The notes below the pieces were generated by a model that searched no databases, had not been told where the DNA came from, and worked only from the letters and a program-made list of their open reading frames with translations. Positions 31,550 to 43,600 of a DNA stretch of 64,000 nt are shown one piece after another (position 1 is the first letter of the stretch; every line of letters starts with the position of its first letter). A program made the position numbers and the translations under genes. Source of the stretch: Naegleria lovaniensis (Eukaryota > Heterolobosea > Eutetramitea > Acrasida > Naegleriidae); contig NW_025407844.1 of the NCBI RefSeq assembly GCF_003324165.1, forward strand, positions 310,001 through 374,000, in the 5' to 3' direction.

Positions 31550-32835
31550 ATGGGCTTATTTGAAAAGAAGGAAAAGTTTGATGTGAACAAAGTGTAGGTT
31601 ATTTAATGGATTCAACTCTGCTAGTTGCTGAATGTTGTTGTTGCTCTCATTTGTATGGATCTTTGGATCAATATTCGAAATTTTGTTGAATTCTTAATGT
31701 TGATGAACACAATCATTTTCGGAATGTGTTGATCATACCTTCGGGATGAAAAAAATCTAATCAATTAATATTGGGTTTATAATAATATGAAAACATCAGT
31801 AAGAGCAATTTGAAGATGGCCATCACTAGAATTGGCTTGCTGAGAAACAAAAAATCCAACTCTATCAAACTCCAAAAACGACAAGTCGCAGAATTATTAC
31901 AACAAGAAAAGGATGAATCTGCCAGAATTAAAGTAGAAAATATTATTAGAGAGGATTATGCTATTGAAGCGCTCGAAATATTGGAATTGTTTTGTGATTT
32001 GGTCCATACAAGAATTCAATTACTCGCAGAATCCAAGTAAGTATTTTCTCATATGGAGGAGCTGTTTCTTTGACCAAGACTATTCCGAAATTATGTTGTT
32101 GTAATATTACAACACAATTCTGTTTATGAATGATCATCAACCAATTATTGCTGTTTCGTTATACCAATTAGATCATGCCCTCATGACATGAAGGAGGCAG
32201 TCAGTACATTAATTTACGCTGCTCCGAGAACTGAAGTTAAAGAGCTAATGGAAGTGAGAAATCAGTTCTCAGCAAAGTGGGGAAAAGATTTTGTGGATTC
32301 TGCAATGGAAAATAAGGACCTAGCTGTAAATCAACGTGTAATGTTTAAACTGGATGTGAAGGTACCAGAACCTTATCTATGTATTGATTATTTGAGAGAA
32401 ATTGCAAAAGAAAATGGCATTGAATGGGATGACAGCAATGTTGTGACAGATGTAGACGTGCACAATCAACAAATACCACCAGCAAATATTAATCCAGCTC
32501 TTCAAACCTTTTCAATTCCGACATCTGAACCAATACAACACAACCAACCATTCCAAACTCAACAATTTCATCAAGGACCACCTCCAGCATACAGTCCTGG
32601 ATTGTACAATGCAAATTCACAACCTCAATTTGCTCCAAACACAGATCTGCGTCCAACGAATCAATCTGGCTACTCGGTTGATTTCAATCCTCAGCAACCA
32701 TCTATGTTCGCAGAAGTACCACCCTTAGCACATGGCACGTTTGGAAATAATTCAGGTGGATTTGGACAAGATCCCAACAGCTACGATTTTGATGAACTAC
32801 AAAAGAGATTTGAAGCATTAAAGAAGAGAGAATAA
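31550..32835 (+). CDS. IST1: IST1, ESCRT-III-associated protein
   Basis: Binds CHMP1 and VPS4 and regulates ESCRT-III in multivesicular body formation and abscission. Exons 31550-31593, 31800-32036 and 32172-32835 (introns 206 and 135 nt) join to 314 residues. The N-terminal Ist1 domain (1-190) has NLKMAITRIGLLRNKK, ARIKVENIIREDYAIEALEILE and VSTLIYAAPRTEVKEL. A Gln/Pro/Asn-rich linker follows. The C-terminal DFDELQKRFEALKKRE is a clear MIM1 motif for the VPS4 MIT domain, close to human IST1. The tiny first exon (14 codons) starts after A8. Confidence 0.94.
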
Positions 32836-32913
32836 ACGATCATTAATAATATGAATCCTGAAATGCTGTGAAATACTGAAACACAGTTTGTGGACAAGTT
32901 GGTAAAGAAATTA

Positions 32914-33708
32914 TTATTTACTCTCTTGGTCTTGCATGGTCAAAGCTGATTTAATAGCTTTTATCGTACTCTTTTCTTTTGCCATATTATGGAAATCCAT
33001 CTCTTGTTCTAATAGGTTCATTTGTTCCAATCTCTTTTTTCGTTTCTCTTCCAAAATTTTGTATCTTTCCTGCACTGCTGGTTCTTCTCTGTAATTGTTC
33101 AAAACTCCAAAGAAAATAAATAGAGCAACACCAATGGCAGCATATCTATACACACGCATCAACCACATTGGAAATGGAGTTCTCTCTTTGTCGTTCAAAG
33201 CATCCTCATATTCAATAGCTGTTTTTTCGTCCACATCTCTATAGAATGGATTGGCGAAGGCAAGTTCGTCACGTGTAATTTTTGTGTTTTCAAGAGGTTG
33301 TGGTATGGATCCATTATTCATGACATTCTGTGTGGTATTTTCTTCTTGGTTTTGCTCGGTGCTGCTTGAAGGATTTGCCTCTTTTTGTTCAACCATAGAT
33401 TCAGATTGTTGAGTTTGTTCTGTAGATTTTGAAGTTGTATGTGGAGATGTCTGTGGAGTAGCATCTTGTTGTTGTTTTAATCGTTCATAATCCTTTTCCG
33501 ACAAGATGAATTTGACATGTGGTTGTGTGTGATATGATTTTGAGTGGTACTTGTGATTATTCAGAATGGAAGTATTGTTGTTGAATGTCTTCCGAGCCAT
33601 AAAATGACTTTGTGGGGAAAAGTGCATGATGATACTGGTACCACAACTACGCCATGAAGAGTTTTTGATTGAATGATTCACTCCGCACCTGTGAAATTTC
33701 ATTAGCAT
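32914..33708 (-). CDS. Mitochondrial inner-membrane-type hypothetical protein
   Basis: Family not recognised. A 264-residue single exon starting after A7. The N-terminal ~60 residues are rich in Arg/Lys/His/Ser/Asn with almost no acids (MARKTFNNNTSI), fitting a mitochondrial presequence. A Gln/Ser/Thr/Glu-rich low-complexity part covers about 80-135. The ordered part has ANPFYRDVDEKTAIEYEDAL, one membrane segment near 183-202 (YAAIGVALFIFFGVL) and a charged coiled coil (RYKILEEKRKKRLEQMNLLE). Single-pass proteins of this design are common among respiratory assembly factors, but that is inference. Confidence 0.7.
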   Translation of the reverse strand: MLMKFHRCGVNHSIKNSSWRSCGTSIIMHFSPQSHFMARKTFNNNTSILNNHKYHSKSYHTQPHVKFILSEKDYERLKQQQDATPQTSPHTTSKSTEQTQQSESMVEQKEANPSSSTEQNQEENTTQNVMNNGSIPQPLENTKITRDELAFANPFYRDVDEKTAIEYEDALNDKERTPFPMWLMRVYRYAAIGVALFIFFGVLNNYREEPAVQERYKILEEKRKKRLEQMNLLEQEMDFHNMAKEKSTIKAIKSALTMQDQESK

Positions 33709-33797
33709 TTTTTTTAATTTTCAAAATTTAACATTGAATTCAATAATTACATGATGAATTAATTGGAAGGACGTCATGATCTGGCACAAGGTTGAAC

Positions 33798-34556
33798 CTA
33801 TTTCGTGGAAATGGAAAGGAAAGAGTGGATGAGAGAAATGAGCACATGATCAGATAAAAAGAGAGCTATTGAAAAAGAAAGTGTACCTGCAAGAATTCCA
33901 CATAAAATGTCAAAAAAGAAGTGTCTTCCCAAACATATTCGAGACAAGCAAATGCAAAACCACCACGTCGACACCAGTAATACATGTGAAAAATCACAAA
34001 AATGATCCAAATAAAACAATTTCCATGAAAATATAAGTAGAATATATGAAGCTCTTGATGCGTGTCCGCTAGGAAAGCTATACTGATCTGGACCATGTTC
34101 AACTTCCCAAAATGTAGTATGTTTTTTCACCTTATGATTGGTATGTTTTATATTCTGTTCAAAATGAATGGTTAAAAATTGGTGGTCATTCACTGGTCGA
34201 ATTCTTTTCCATAATAACTTGACACTTCCAACAATGAATAAATCTACAAAAAAACATGCAAAGAATAATATCATATAATTCAGAGGTGAAAATCCAAATA
34301 AAATCCACGGTTATTCTTGATAGGATATTTCTTTCGGCGAGGATGATGATTGATAAATTTCATATCCGCATGAAAAGAATAATATGCAATAAATCCAGCC
34401 ATCATTGGTGAACGTAATTAATTTCCAAAATAAAGTCATGGTATTCTGAAAGAGTGTTGGATGTTTACTAGTGCTATTACTGAGATGATGAAAAAGATAG
34501 AATGTAATTCTATGGTCTAAATTCAAGAGCCAACTCGAGGAATGTTTTGAGTGCAT
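33798..34556 (-). CDS. PAP2-family phosphatase with an in-frame TAA
   Basis: Membrane lipid phosphatase type. From the ATG at 34556 (after A5) one frame runs 252 codons to the stop at 33798, but codon 82 is TAA (34311-34313). Before it: LNLDHRITFYLFHHLSN and FTNDGWIYCILFFSCGY, as in PAP2 N-termini. After it: PWILFGFSPLNYMILFF, then all three catalytic motifs, KLLWKRIRP (K-x6-RP), FPSGH and SRICLGRHFFFD (SR-x5-H-x3-D). No GT-AG pair removes the stop and keeps the frame; the good acceptor TTTTTTTGTAG near 34252 has no matching donor. Causes could be decay, an assembly error, read-through or an unusual intron. The intact catalytic motifs argue for a living gene. It shares a 98-bp promoter with HYDIN. 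Confidence 0.65.
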
Positions 34557-34654
34557 TTTTTCTTTTGCCAAAATCTTTCTTGAAGTCTTCGCTTTTGTCA
34601 TAAAGGACAGACTGTTCTCTGTTGGCGCCAATTTTCCCTACAACTTTAAAAAAA
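34557..34654. promoter_or_regulatory. Compact bidirectional promoter, PAP2 phosphatase and HYDIN
   Basis: Only 98 bp separate the two divergent start codons. Both ends are oligo(A) tracts next to the ATGs, so promoter and both 5' leaders must fit in this space or extend into the coding parts. Confidence 0.5.
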
Positions 34655-37600
34655 ATGAATACATCGCGCTCCAATTTATCAGGGAGCATGATTTCATCAA
34701 GTAGTCCCACTATTTTTAATAATGGAAACGGAATTCAATCAGGCTCGACATCTACTTTGAACCCCGATAAAGAGAATACACAAAATGTTCTAGGATGTGG
34801 GGCTTTCCAGGCGTTTCCAAATCAAATAGTTTTTAAAGATTTTGAAGCACCGGGAAACTATAAGGAGACCATATCCTTTCGAAATAATGACACGGTAAGT
34901 ACTCATTCGTAAAGACGCGAAGCGATGAAAACTGTTTTAAAGGTGTCTCGAAGAATTAGCATTTTCGCTCCAAAATCTCGTTTTTTCAGAGTTGAATCTG
35001 TCAAAAAAAATACTACCAACACTCTTGTCGCTCCCGGTCTTGATGTCACATACAATATTTTCTTCTCTCCTGATGAAAAGATTGACTATAATTGCGATTT
35101 AATAGTAAGAACTGAACAAGAGGAATTCACTGTGCCAATTATCGCAGTGGGATTGCGAGGTATGTTGCTTGAAGCCAGCTCATAATTTATTTCCAAATGT
35201 AAACAGCTCTTCTTGACATTCCGAATAGTGTTTCGTTTGATGATGCACCTGTAAAATATTCTACATCTAAAGTAATTTATGTCAGGAATATTGGAAAGAG
35301 CAAATCTAAAGGATTCAGCTTGGAGGCTGAATATCCATTTTCTGTCTCTCCGAAGGAAGTTCCTGAATTAAACGTAGGAGAAGGAGTCCAAATAACAATT
35401 GATTTTTATCCTGAAAAAACACAACATTATTACGGTAAACTAAAACTAGGTTTCGACACCATCAACTGCAAAATCATTAATCTTCATGGATTAGGCAAGA
35501 GCGCCAATGTGAAGTTAGACGCCAATGCCTTGGCCTTTCAAAACACGTACATCACTTGCAACACTCAAAGAACAATGAAGATCGTGAATAATAGTAATAT
35601 CCGTGTAAATTTTAGCTGGAAACTATTTTCTGTTGCTGACGACGAGATTAGTTTCAAAACAAGATCAATTACTCAACTTGCATTGGAGCACGAAGAAACA
35701 AGCAGAGAATACAGACTAAAGAAAAGAGAAATTGAGAATGATGATTTAAGTTTTCGTGATGATGCATTTTCCATTTATCCACTCAAAGGAGAAATATGGC
35801 CAAATCAAGAGCTTGAAATATCCATCGATTTTCATCCACAAAAGGAGATTGATTACGATAAAATTGCCTTCTGCGAAATAACAGGTAGAGAAATTCGATT
35901 ACCCTTAAGATTACAAGGAAGAGGACGAGGTCCCAATGTTTCATTTTCGTACACAGAGATTAGCATTGGAGAAATTTTTATCAACTCGGTACATGAATAT
36001 GAAATTAGATTGGATAATAAGGGACAAATTGGCGCTAGTTTTGAACTTATTAAGCCAACCTCACTGTTTGGACCCAAATTCCAATTTGTTCCTGCTAGTG
36101 GATATGTGGCGGCAACAGAATCTCAAATTATCAAAATATTTTTCAACTCTGACATCATAGGAAGTTTTGAGGAAGACATCTACTTTAGAATTGAAGGAAG
36201 ACACGAGGATTTACGGCTTCACTTTAGTGGTCAAATTATTGGCCCAACCTTTAATTTTGATTGTGATGAACTCAATTTTGGAATGGTGCCATACGGATTT
36301 TTAAACACAAAATATGTACATATTATCAACACTTGTGAGATTCCAATGAAGTTTAACCTACGAATTCCAGAAGATGGTACAATGTTAAAGAGACAATTCG
36401 ATATTATTCCCAGTAACGGTAGTATACTACCTCATACAAAGAAGCAGATTAAGATAGAATACCTTTCTACAGTTTTGAGAGAAAACAAGTCTACTTTGGT
36501 TGTAGATGTTGAAGGTGTTGGAGATGCTCTGGTTGCTGTACCTATTCGAGCTGTTACTGTAGCTCCAACAATAACGCTAGCCAAATCAGAAATACATTTT
36601 GGTGACTGCTTTATTGGTTACGAATATTGTGGAAGGTTAGAATTAGTTAATAGTACCAACATGTCATCCAAGTATGAGATAATACTGCCTGAAGAGGTAA
36701 AACAATATGATTGTAGAACAGATTCGACAATGGGCATTGTTACAAACAAAAGTTCTGCATGTGTAGATATTTATTTCAAATCCAAAGTACTTGGTGATAT
36801 ATCATTCAAGATTTTTGTGAAAGTTGTTGGAAGCGAGCAAGATCCTTTTGAGGTGTTAGTCACCGCACACTCTATTGGACCAATGGTGCAGCTAAGCTAT
36901 CCAGTTATTGATTTTGGAAAAGTGAATGTTCTTGAAACTCAGCATGCCAAGCTAAAAATGTACAATAACAGCCCAATACCTGCTAGCTATAGCGCTCAAT
37001 TTCGAGGAAAATCAGCAGGAATTTTTTCATCTCAATCTATGAGTGGTACCATTGAACCAAAAGGAGAAATTGATTTCATTATTGATGCTGTTTTAGATGA
37101 TACCGTGAAATTTTCTGATGATTTATTACTAACAATAGAAAATGGTGAAAAACTTTCTGTAAAGCTTACCGCTATTGGAAAAGGAAATACCGTCATTCCT
37201 ACAGAGCCAATTAATGAAATTGACTTTGGGGATCAGTTTACAAGTAGAGCGTTCAAGAAAGTCATTTCCCTTGAGAACAAGAGCAGAAAACCTCAAAAAA
37301 TTTCTTGGATGCAAGAGAGAAAGAAAGGAGACCAAACGGTACCAGTTTTCAAAATTTCTCCTGATAGGGTTGTAATTCCTCCAAAAACTTTGCAAGCATT
37401 TACCATTGAAGGTTTTTGTGAAAAAGAAGGAGAAGTTGCTGAGCCATGGATATGTAAAATGTCAGGAAAAAAGGATATTGTCATTTCAACTCCGGCCCTA
37501 AAATCTAGAATATCTGTTCCATTGCTTAAATTCTCTGAAAGTTCACTCAGTTTCTTGTACAGATACGTAAAGGGAGTGCCAGCAACTGTTCAAACGAAAA

Positions 37601-40600
37601 CCGTGGACGTTACCAATATTTCACCTTTACCATTAACGTTTTCCGTAAAGGCAACACCTCCATTTTCTTTGAGCTGCACAGATTATACCATAGAACCAGG
37701 ACAAGTTAAAACCCTTGAAGTACAGTTTAACCCAGCATACAAAACAGACAAACAATCTACTGACATCAAGTCAAAGATGATAATAACTTATTCAGACCAT
37801 CCTAACAAGAGTTCTATCGATCTTCTCGGAACAGTTGTATTTCCAAACTTGGTACTTAGCTCTACGGCTATTGATTTTGGAACGGTTGTAGCAGATGCTG
37901 AAAAATCAAAAACAATTACTCTTGAAAATAGAGGAAAATTATCAGCTGTTTTCTCTTGGATATTTGAAATTCCAGAAAATGGAGATTTAGCAACTTCTCA
38001 AATATTTGACATTTTACCTATGAACGGAATTCTGGAACCTGGTGAAAGCGTAGATATTAGATTTGTGTACAATGCTGTCAAGTTTGGAGTGAACACCGCA
38101 ATTGCAATTTGTGAAGTGGAAGGAGGCCCTAATTACATCATGAATCTTAGAGGTGAATCTTCTTCTGTTAAATTTGGAGTTGACAACTCTGAACTGGACT
38201 ATGGAGTAATTCCCTACTATTCTCCTCAAGAAAAAGATATTACTATTTCTAACACAGGAAAAATTGCAATTGACTTTAATTTTGATTTTGGAACACTGAA
38301 ACGAAAAGATATCATTCAAGTCACTCCAGAAAACGGCAGAATCAAGCCCGGAGAAAAACAAAAGCTGGTTGTAAAGCTCATACCTGGAATACCTGAGGTT
38401 ATCAATGAGCAATTTACTCTAATGGTGGCCATGTATGAACCTATTATTGTATCCTTGAAAGCTGTTTCAGTTCATCCAATGATTCACTTAACCACAAAAG
38501 TGGGTAAAGATGACCAGGCGAATGCAATTTCATACTCCAATCAACAAGACTTTGAAAAGCATTTAGAATTGGCTCAAAAGAATGGCTCGAGAGGTATAAC
38601 TTTAATGCAAGAGGCACTGAAAAAGTTGGGCTCAGAAGGAAAAAGTACAAGTTTTAAGAATTTATCGATTGTTCAGTCCGACGTTCAGAAAGAGGCAGAA
38701 CGTCTATTGTTCTGTGAATATCTCTTGATGAATTCACTGAGAAATTCAAAACTACGATCCATTCCTCGCTCCTCGAGAACCACAACCCCCAATTCACAAA
38801 AACTTGAATCTTCCGACATTGTGCTACAGAGAGTAGTTGTTGATTTTGGATCAACGATTAAGGGGCTTACAAAGAAAAAAACGTTCAAGCTTACAAATGT
38901 TGGAGTACTACCAGTATATCTACGCTTTGACAAGAAAGAATTAGCCAAATATGGCCTCTCTATCGAGCCCTCCGAAATTTCTAATTTACCTGGATATCCA
39001 GATAATCAATCGACTCCAATTGATATTATTTTCCAGTCTAAGAGCGAACGTGTGGATATTGGAGAATATAAAGCCATTATTCCAATCAGAGTTCTGAATG
39101 GTTATATTATAGAGTTGGAAGCAAGAGCAAATGTTATTTTACCAGAGATTAGTATTTCTGAGACCTCTCTTAACTTTGGAGATGTTAATGTAGGCTATGC
39201 AAAAGTTTATACTATTCAAATTTACAACGACAAGGATGTCAACTCTGAATGGGTTATAGAGAGTAACAATGGAAGAAAGAAAGACACCAATTTCTTATTT
39301 GACGTCATGGAAGGAGTTCTAAGTCCTGGAGAAAAGAAAAACATTGCTATCACTTTCATGCCCACTTTAGACAAAAAGCTCAGTCAGACATTTTTCTTGA
39401 AATGCAACTACAATCCTCAGCCAACAAAAATCACATGCACTGGAAATGGAAAGGATCTCAATATTAAAGTGGATTATGTGGAAAAGGAGCTCGGACCTAT
39501 TTTACCATATAATGCGAGCTTCATACCATTCAGTATTAGTAACAATAGCGAATGTACAATAGATGTTTATTCCGTGGATTTTGACGAACAATACAGGCGA
39601 GAGTCTGAAATCATTCTCTCCTGTGATAACTTTGACAAGGGTTACATTCTAGCAAAGCCAAGAAAATTTGGTGGACCTTTAAATGAAGACATACTGCAAA
39701 AGTATAATGATCTTGTGAAAAAAGAATGCGGAGAGGGAGATTCTCAACCACAAGCTAGTGCTAGATCTGTTGAAGCTACTGCTCAAGATGAGACTACAAA
39801 AAAGAGAAATATTTACGTTATTCATGGTCCTCCTGTGTCATTTAAATCGGAGATAGCTTCATTTATTTCATCCAAGCTAAATATTCCGATGATCACCATC
39901 GATTCTGCATGGAATGATTACTGTCAGAGTCATACGGATGATAATAACTCAACCATCACTACAGCAAGACCATCATCATCTAAGACTAAGCAACCTAATG
40001 ATACACGCATGTATGACAAGTTGGGATTGGCTTTTTCAGAAAGATTTTCTCAAAATGATTGCAAGAATGGGTTTATCATTGATGGATTGTATTCTGACAG
40101 ATTCAGTGATCAAGAAACAATCACAAAACTTATTATGGAAAAGCTTGCACTCGAAAACGCAACTCTCATTTGTTTGGATGCTAATGAAGCCGAAATTAGG
40201 TCTAGAGCGCTTTCTGAAAGAGTTGAAAAAGCCAAGCAAATTATGGAAGAATCTAGATATCCCAAATTAACTGAAGAAGAATATGAAACTCTTGCAGAAA
40301 ATGAGAAAAAGATGTATGAGGCTCAAATCAAAACGTTCAGAGAAAATAAGACACAATATGACCGTCTTTATGCAGATTTCATTCGATTAGAAAAAGAGTT
40401 AGCTGGAGCAACTACAAAATACATTTCAGAGGTGTTAGCTGAGAGGAAAAAAGAGGATGAAGAGTATTTGAAAAAGATGGAAGAAGAAGCTAAGAAGAAA
40501 AAGAAGCCTGCTTCAAACACTAAAAGCAATAATACCAGACCAGAAACTCCAAGCAACGAAAAGCTTAATTATACAACTCTTGCCGATGAGTTAGCTGTTA

Positions 40601-43600
40601 CTGCTGATGATAGCCTCTTTGATACTCGAATCAAATATTTCAAGCAATACTATTTCGAAGTTCAAAACTCATTCAAAAAGGTCACCCCAGAAGAGCCAAC
40701 AACAGGGAATAAGAAAAATATGCCTGTCAAAAAGAAGGAAGAGGAAGTTGTTGAAAACAAAATTTTCTATTTCAAGGTATCTGCTCAAACAAAACAGGAT
40801 CTATTTGAATCCTTGATACAAAGCGTTCCTGCTCTTGAAGAACATGCTAATGCAAAAGAGCCAAGTAAGAAAATGGAGCTAGCTATTCCTGAGCCATATT
40901 TGCTTCAAGTCATCAAAAAACCATCTCAAGTTCAACCAGTCAACACAACTTCTCCTTTCACAATTGTGTCAAGCTCAGAAAATGAACAATCTGAAACAAC
41001 AAGATGGACCATTTCTCCAGGAGGAAAACAAGAATTATTCATCAAATTTACATCAAAGCAAATTGGTAAATTCGACGCAGTACTTACTTTTGGAATTTAT
41101 GGAAGAAGTTCTCAATTCTCAATTAAGACAAGCGGTTCCTGTAGCTATCCTGAAATTAGCACTTATTACAAGAATATTTTCAGTCGAAGAATTAAGTCAC
41201 GTCCAGACAAAGGTCTTGCTAAAAAATATGTAATTTCAGAAAACAATTATGAGTTTGGACCATTATTAATCAGGCCATCTTATGATAATCTGGACGAGAA
41301 TAACTTTAAAGAATACTATGATGTTTTCAGGTTTACCAACAATGGAAAATTTACATGTGATCTCAATTTTTCATTGGAAAAAGAGGACAAGGCATTTTTA
41401 ATTTCTCCAAACCAACTGTCCATAAATCCAGATGCAACAGCCGAAGTCAAAGTTTGGGCATTACCGAAAATAGTGGGTAAAATCAAGAATTCCATTATTT
41501 GTACTGTGAAAAACAACCCAACACCATTCAAGTTTGACGTTTCATGCACAGGATCTAAACCCAAGATTGAATTAGACAAAACAAAGATTGATTTTGGAAA
41601 GGTTTTACTTTCAAGCTCTGGTTATACAGAAATAATTAATATGAAAAACATGGCTGCAATTCCTATACTATGGAGCATTAAAAATAAGGCCCAACTTAAA
41701 AAAGAGTTCACAGTTGAGCCATCAGAAGGAAAACTACAACCAGGTGATCAAGTTGCAATCTCAGTTAAATTTATTACTGATATTGCTTGTGAAGTGGAAG
41801 AAAAACTACTATTGGCAATTTCAGATATACAAGAGCTGTTACCAGCAGAGGAGACACCAATTCAACTAAAGGCAGATGCGTTCGGTATGGATGTTACTAT
41901 GGACTGCTCGCTTGACTTTGGAACTGTCAAAGTTTATGACTCTAGCTCCAAAACTATTACCATGTACAATAATGGAAAATATGATGCTGCGTTCAAGTTT
42001 ATTATTCCTGATAAGCTCAAACCGCATTTTACCATCAATCCAATGGAGGGTGTTCTAACAGCAAAGGCCAAACAAAAGACAAATGTTGAGGTTACATTCA
42101 AAACAAATACTGAAATATTCTACAACAAGAACAAGTCAATTGTTTGCAACTTGCAAGACAATACCACAAAGATGCCCCTTGGAACAACAGCTCTTGAGCT
42201 CTCTGTTAAATCCATGTTCAGCAAGTTTACAATTACTCCTGAAAGTGGCATTAACTTTGGTCCTTTAAGCTACGATAAGGAGAGACAACGACCATTTGAA
42301 ATATTCAATACTGGAATTTTCGATATCCAATATACTGTGTTTGATTACTCAAAAGGGCTCACAGAACGACAAGTAGAAGCCGAGAAGACAACAAACGATC
42401 CTAAAAAGAAACCCACCGACCAAAAGAAAGTGAAAGGTAACTCGGCCAAAAAAGTTGAAGCTCAGTTACAAATTGGACAATTTACAATTCAACCCACAGT
42501 AGGAACTATTGCTCCAGGAAGTAAAGCAGTGGTAAACGTTACTTTTAAGGGAGATGGAACAAAAGTATTCCAAGAAACTCTGGGTATCGATATTTCGGAC
42601 AGAAACATGGACGATCAACCAAATGGAATACCTTATTCTTTGCAAGGAGAGTCTTGTGTTCCAGGGATTATCACAAACGAGTTTGAGTCCATCTTTGAAG
42701 AGCAACAAATTGTCTCCAATATGGATATGATAGTCAATCCTCTTCAGAGCTCTTTCACTCTTGATGAAAGAATATTTTCTTTTGGAACCATTGCCGTTGG
42801 AAAAAAGGTCAACGAAAAGATCAAAATTATCAATCCTTTCAAGGTACCTTGCAATGTTGAATGTAGCGTAAAACCAAGAGACATGAACGGAAGCAAGGAT
42901 GTAACAATGTTTGATGTGGTTCCTCCAAAACTATTCATTCCTCCTCATGAGCATCGATATGTCACACTCTCTTTTATGCCTCCAACCATGAATAATTACT
43001 CAGCTATCTTTGAAGCAACAGTAACTGATGGCAATGATCCAAAAACGAAAGATTTACGAATTGAAATTAGAGGTGAAGGATCTCTTCCTCAAGTTGTGAT
43101 CAAGATTCCTGAAAAGGTTGGTGATGTACCGATCATGAAATTCCCAAAGACTGCAGTTGGTAAGCGAGAAGAACTTCCTGTACTCATTAGCAATGAAGGT
43201 TTGCTACCAGCAACAGTTAGATTTGATTTTCCAAACCATCCTTCATTGTTATTCCCAGAGAGATTGGAAGAATTTGTTCTCAATAGCAAGGAATCTAGAA
43301 AATTCGCAATGATATATGAGCCAGCAGAAGCAGAAAAAATTGAAACTGCTCTTAATATGGTTGTGCTAGACAATCACTTTGAGGATACAAGCATCAAAGT
43401 TACTGCTGAGAGTATTGAGGAAGATGTCATCATGACTCAACTTCCACTTGGAAAGGAGAATGAGCTTTGGTTTGGTGATTGTTATGTTGCCTCCAATAAC
43501 GAAAGAACCTTTAGTGTGGAAAATCATGCTAGAGATCCTGTACGTTTTGAATTCATATGCCCTGAACATATCACTGTTTCTCCTGCTGTTGGTCATATTC

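Noticed and set aside
34510-34710. A minus-strand frame (MGLLDEIMLPDKLERD...) as first exon of the PAP2 gene
   Set aside because: It overlaps the HYDIN first exon on the other strand, and the PAP2 N-terminal signatures lie in a different frame.
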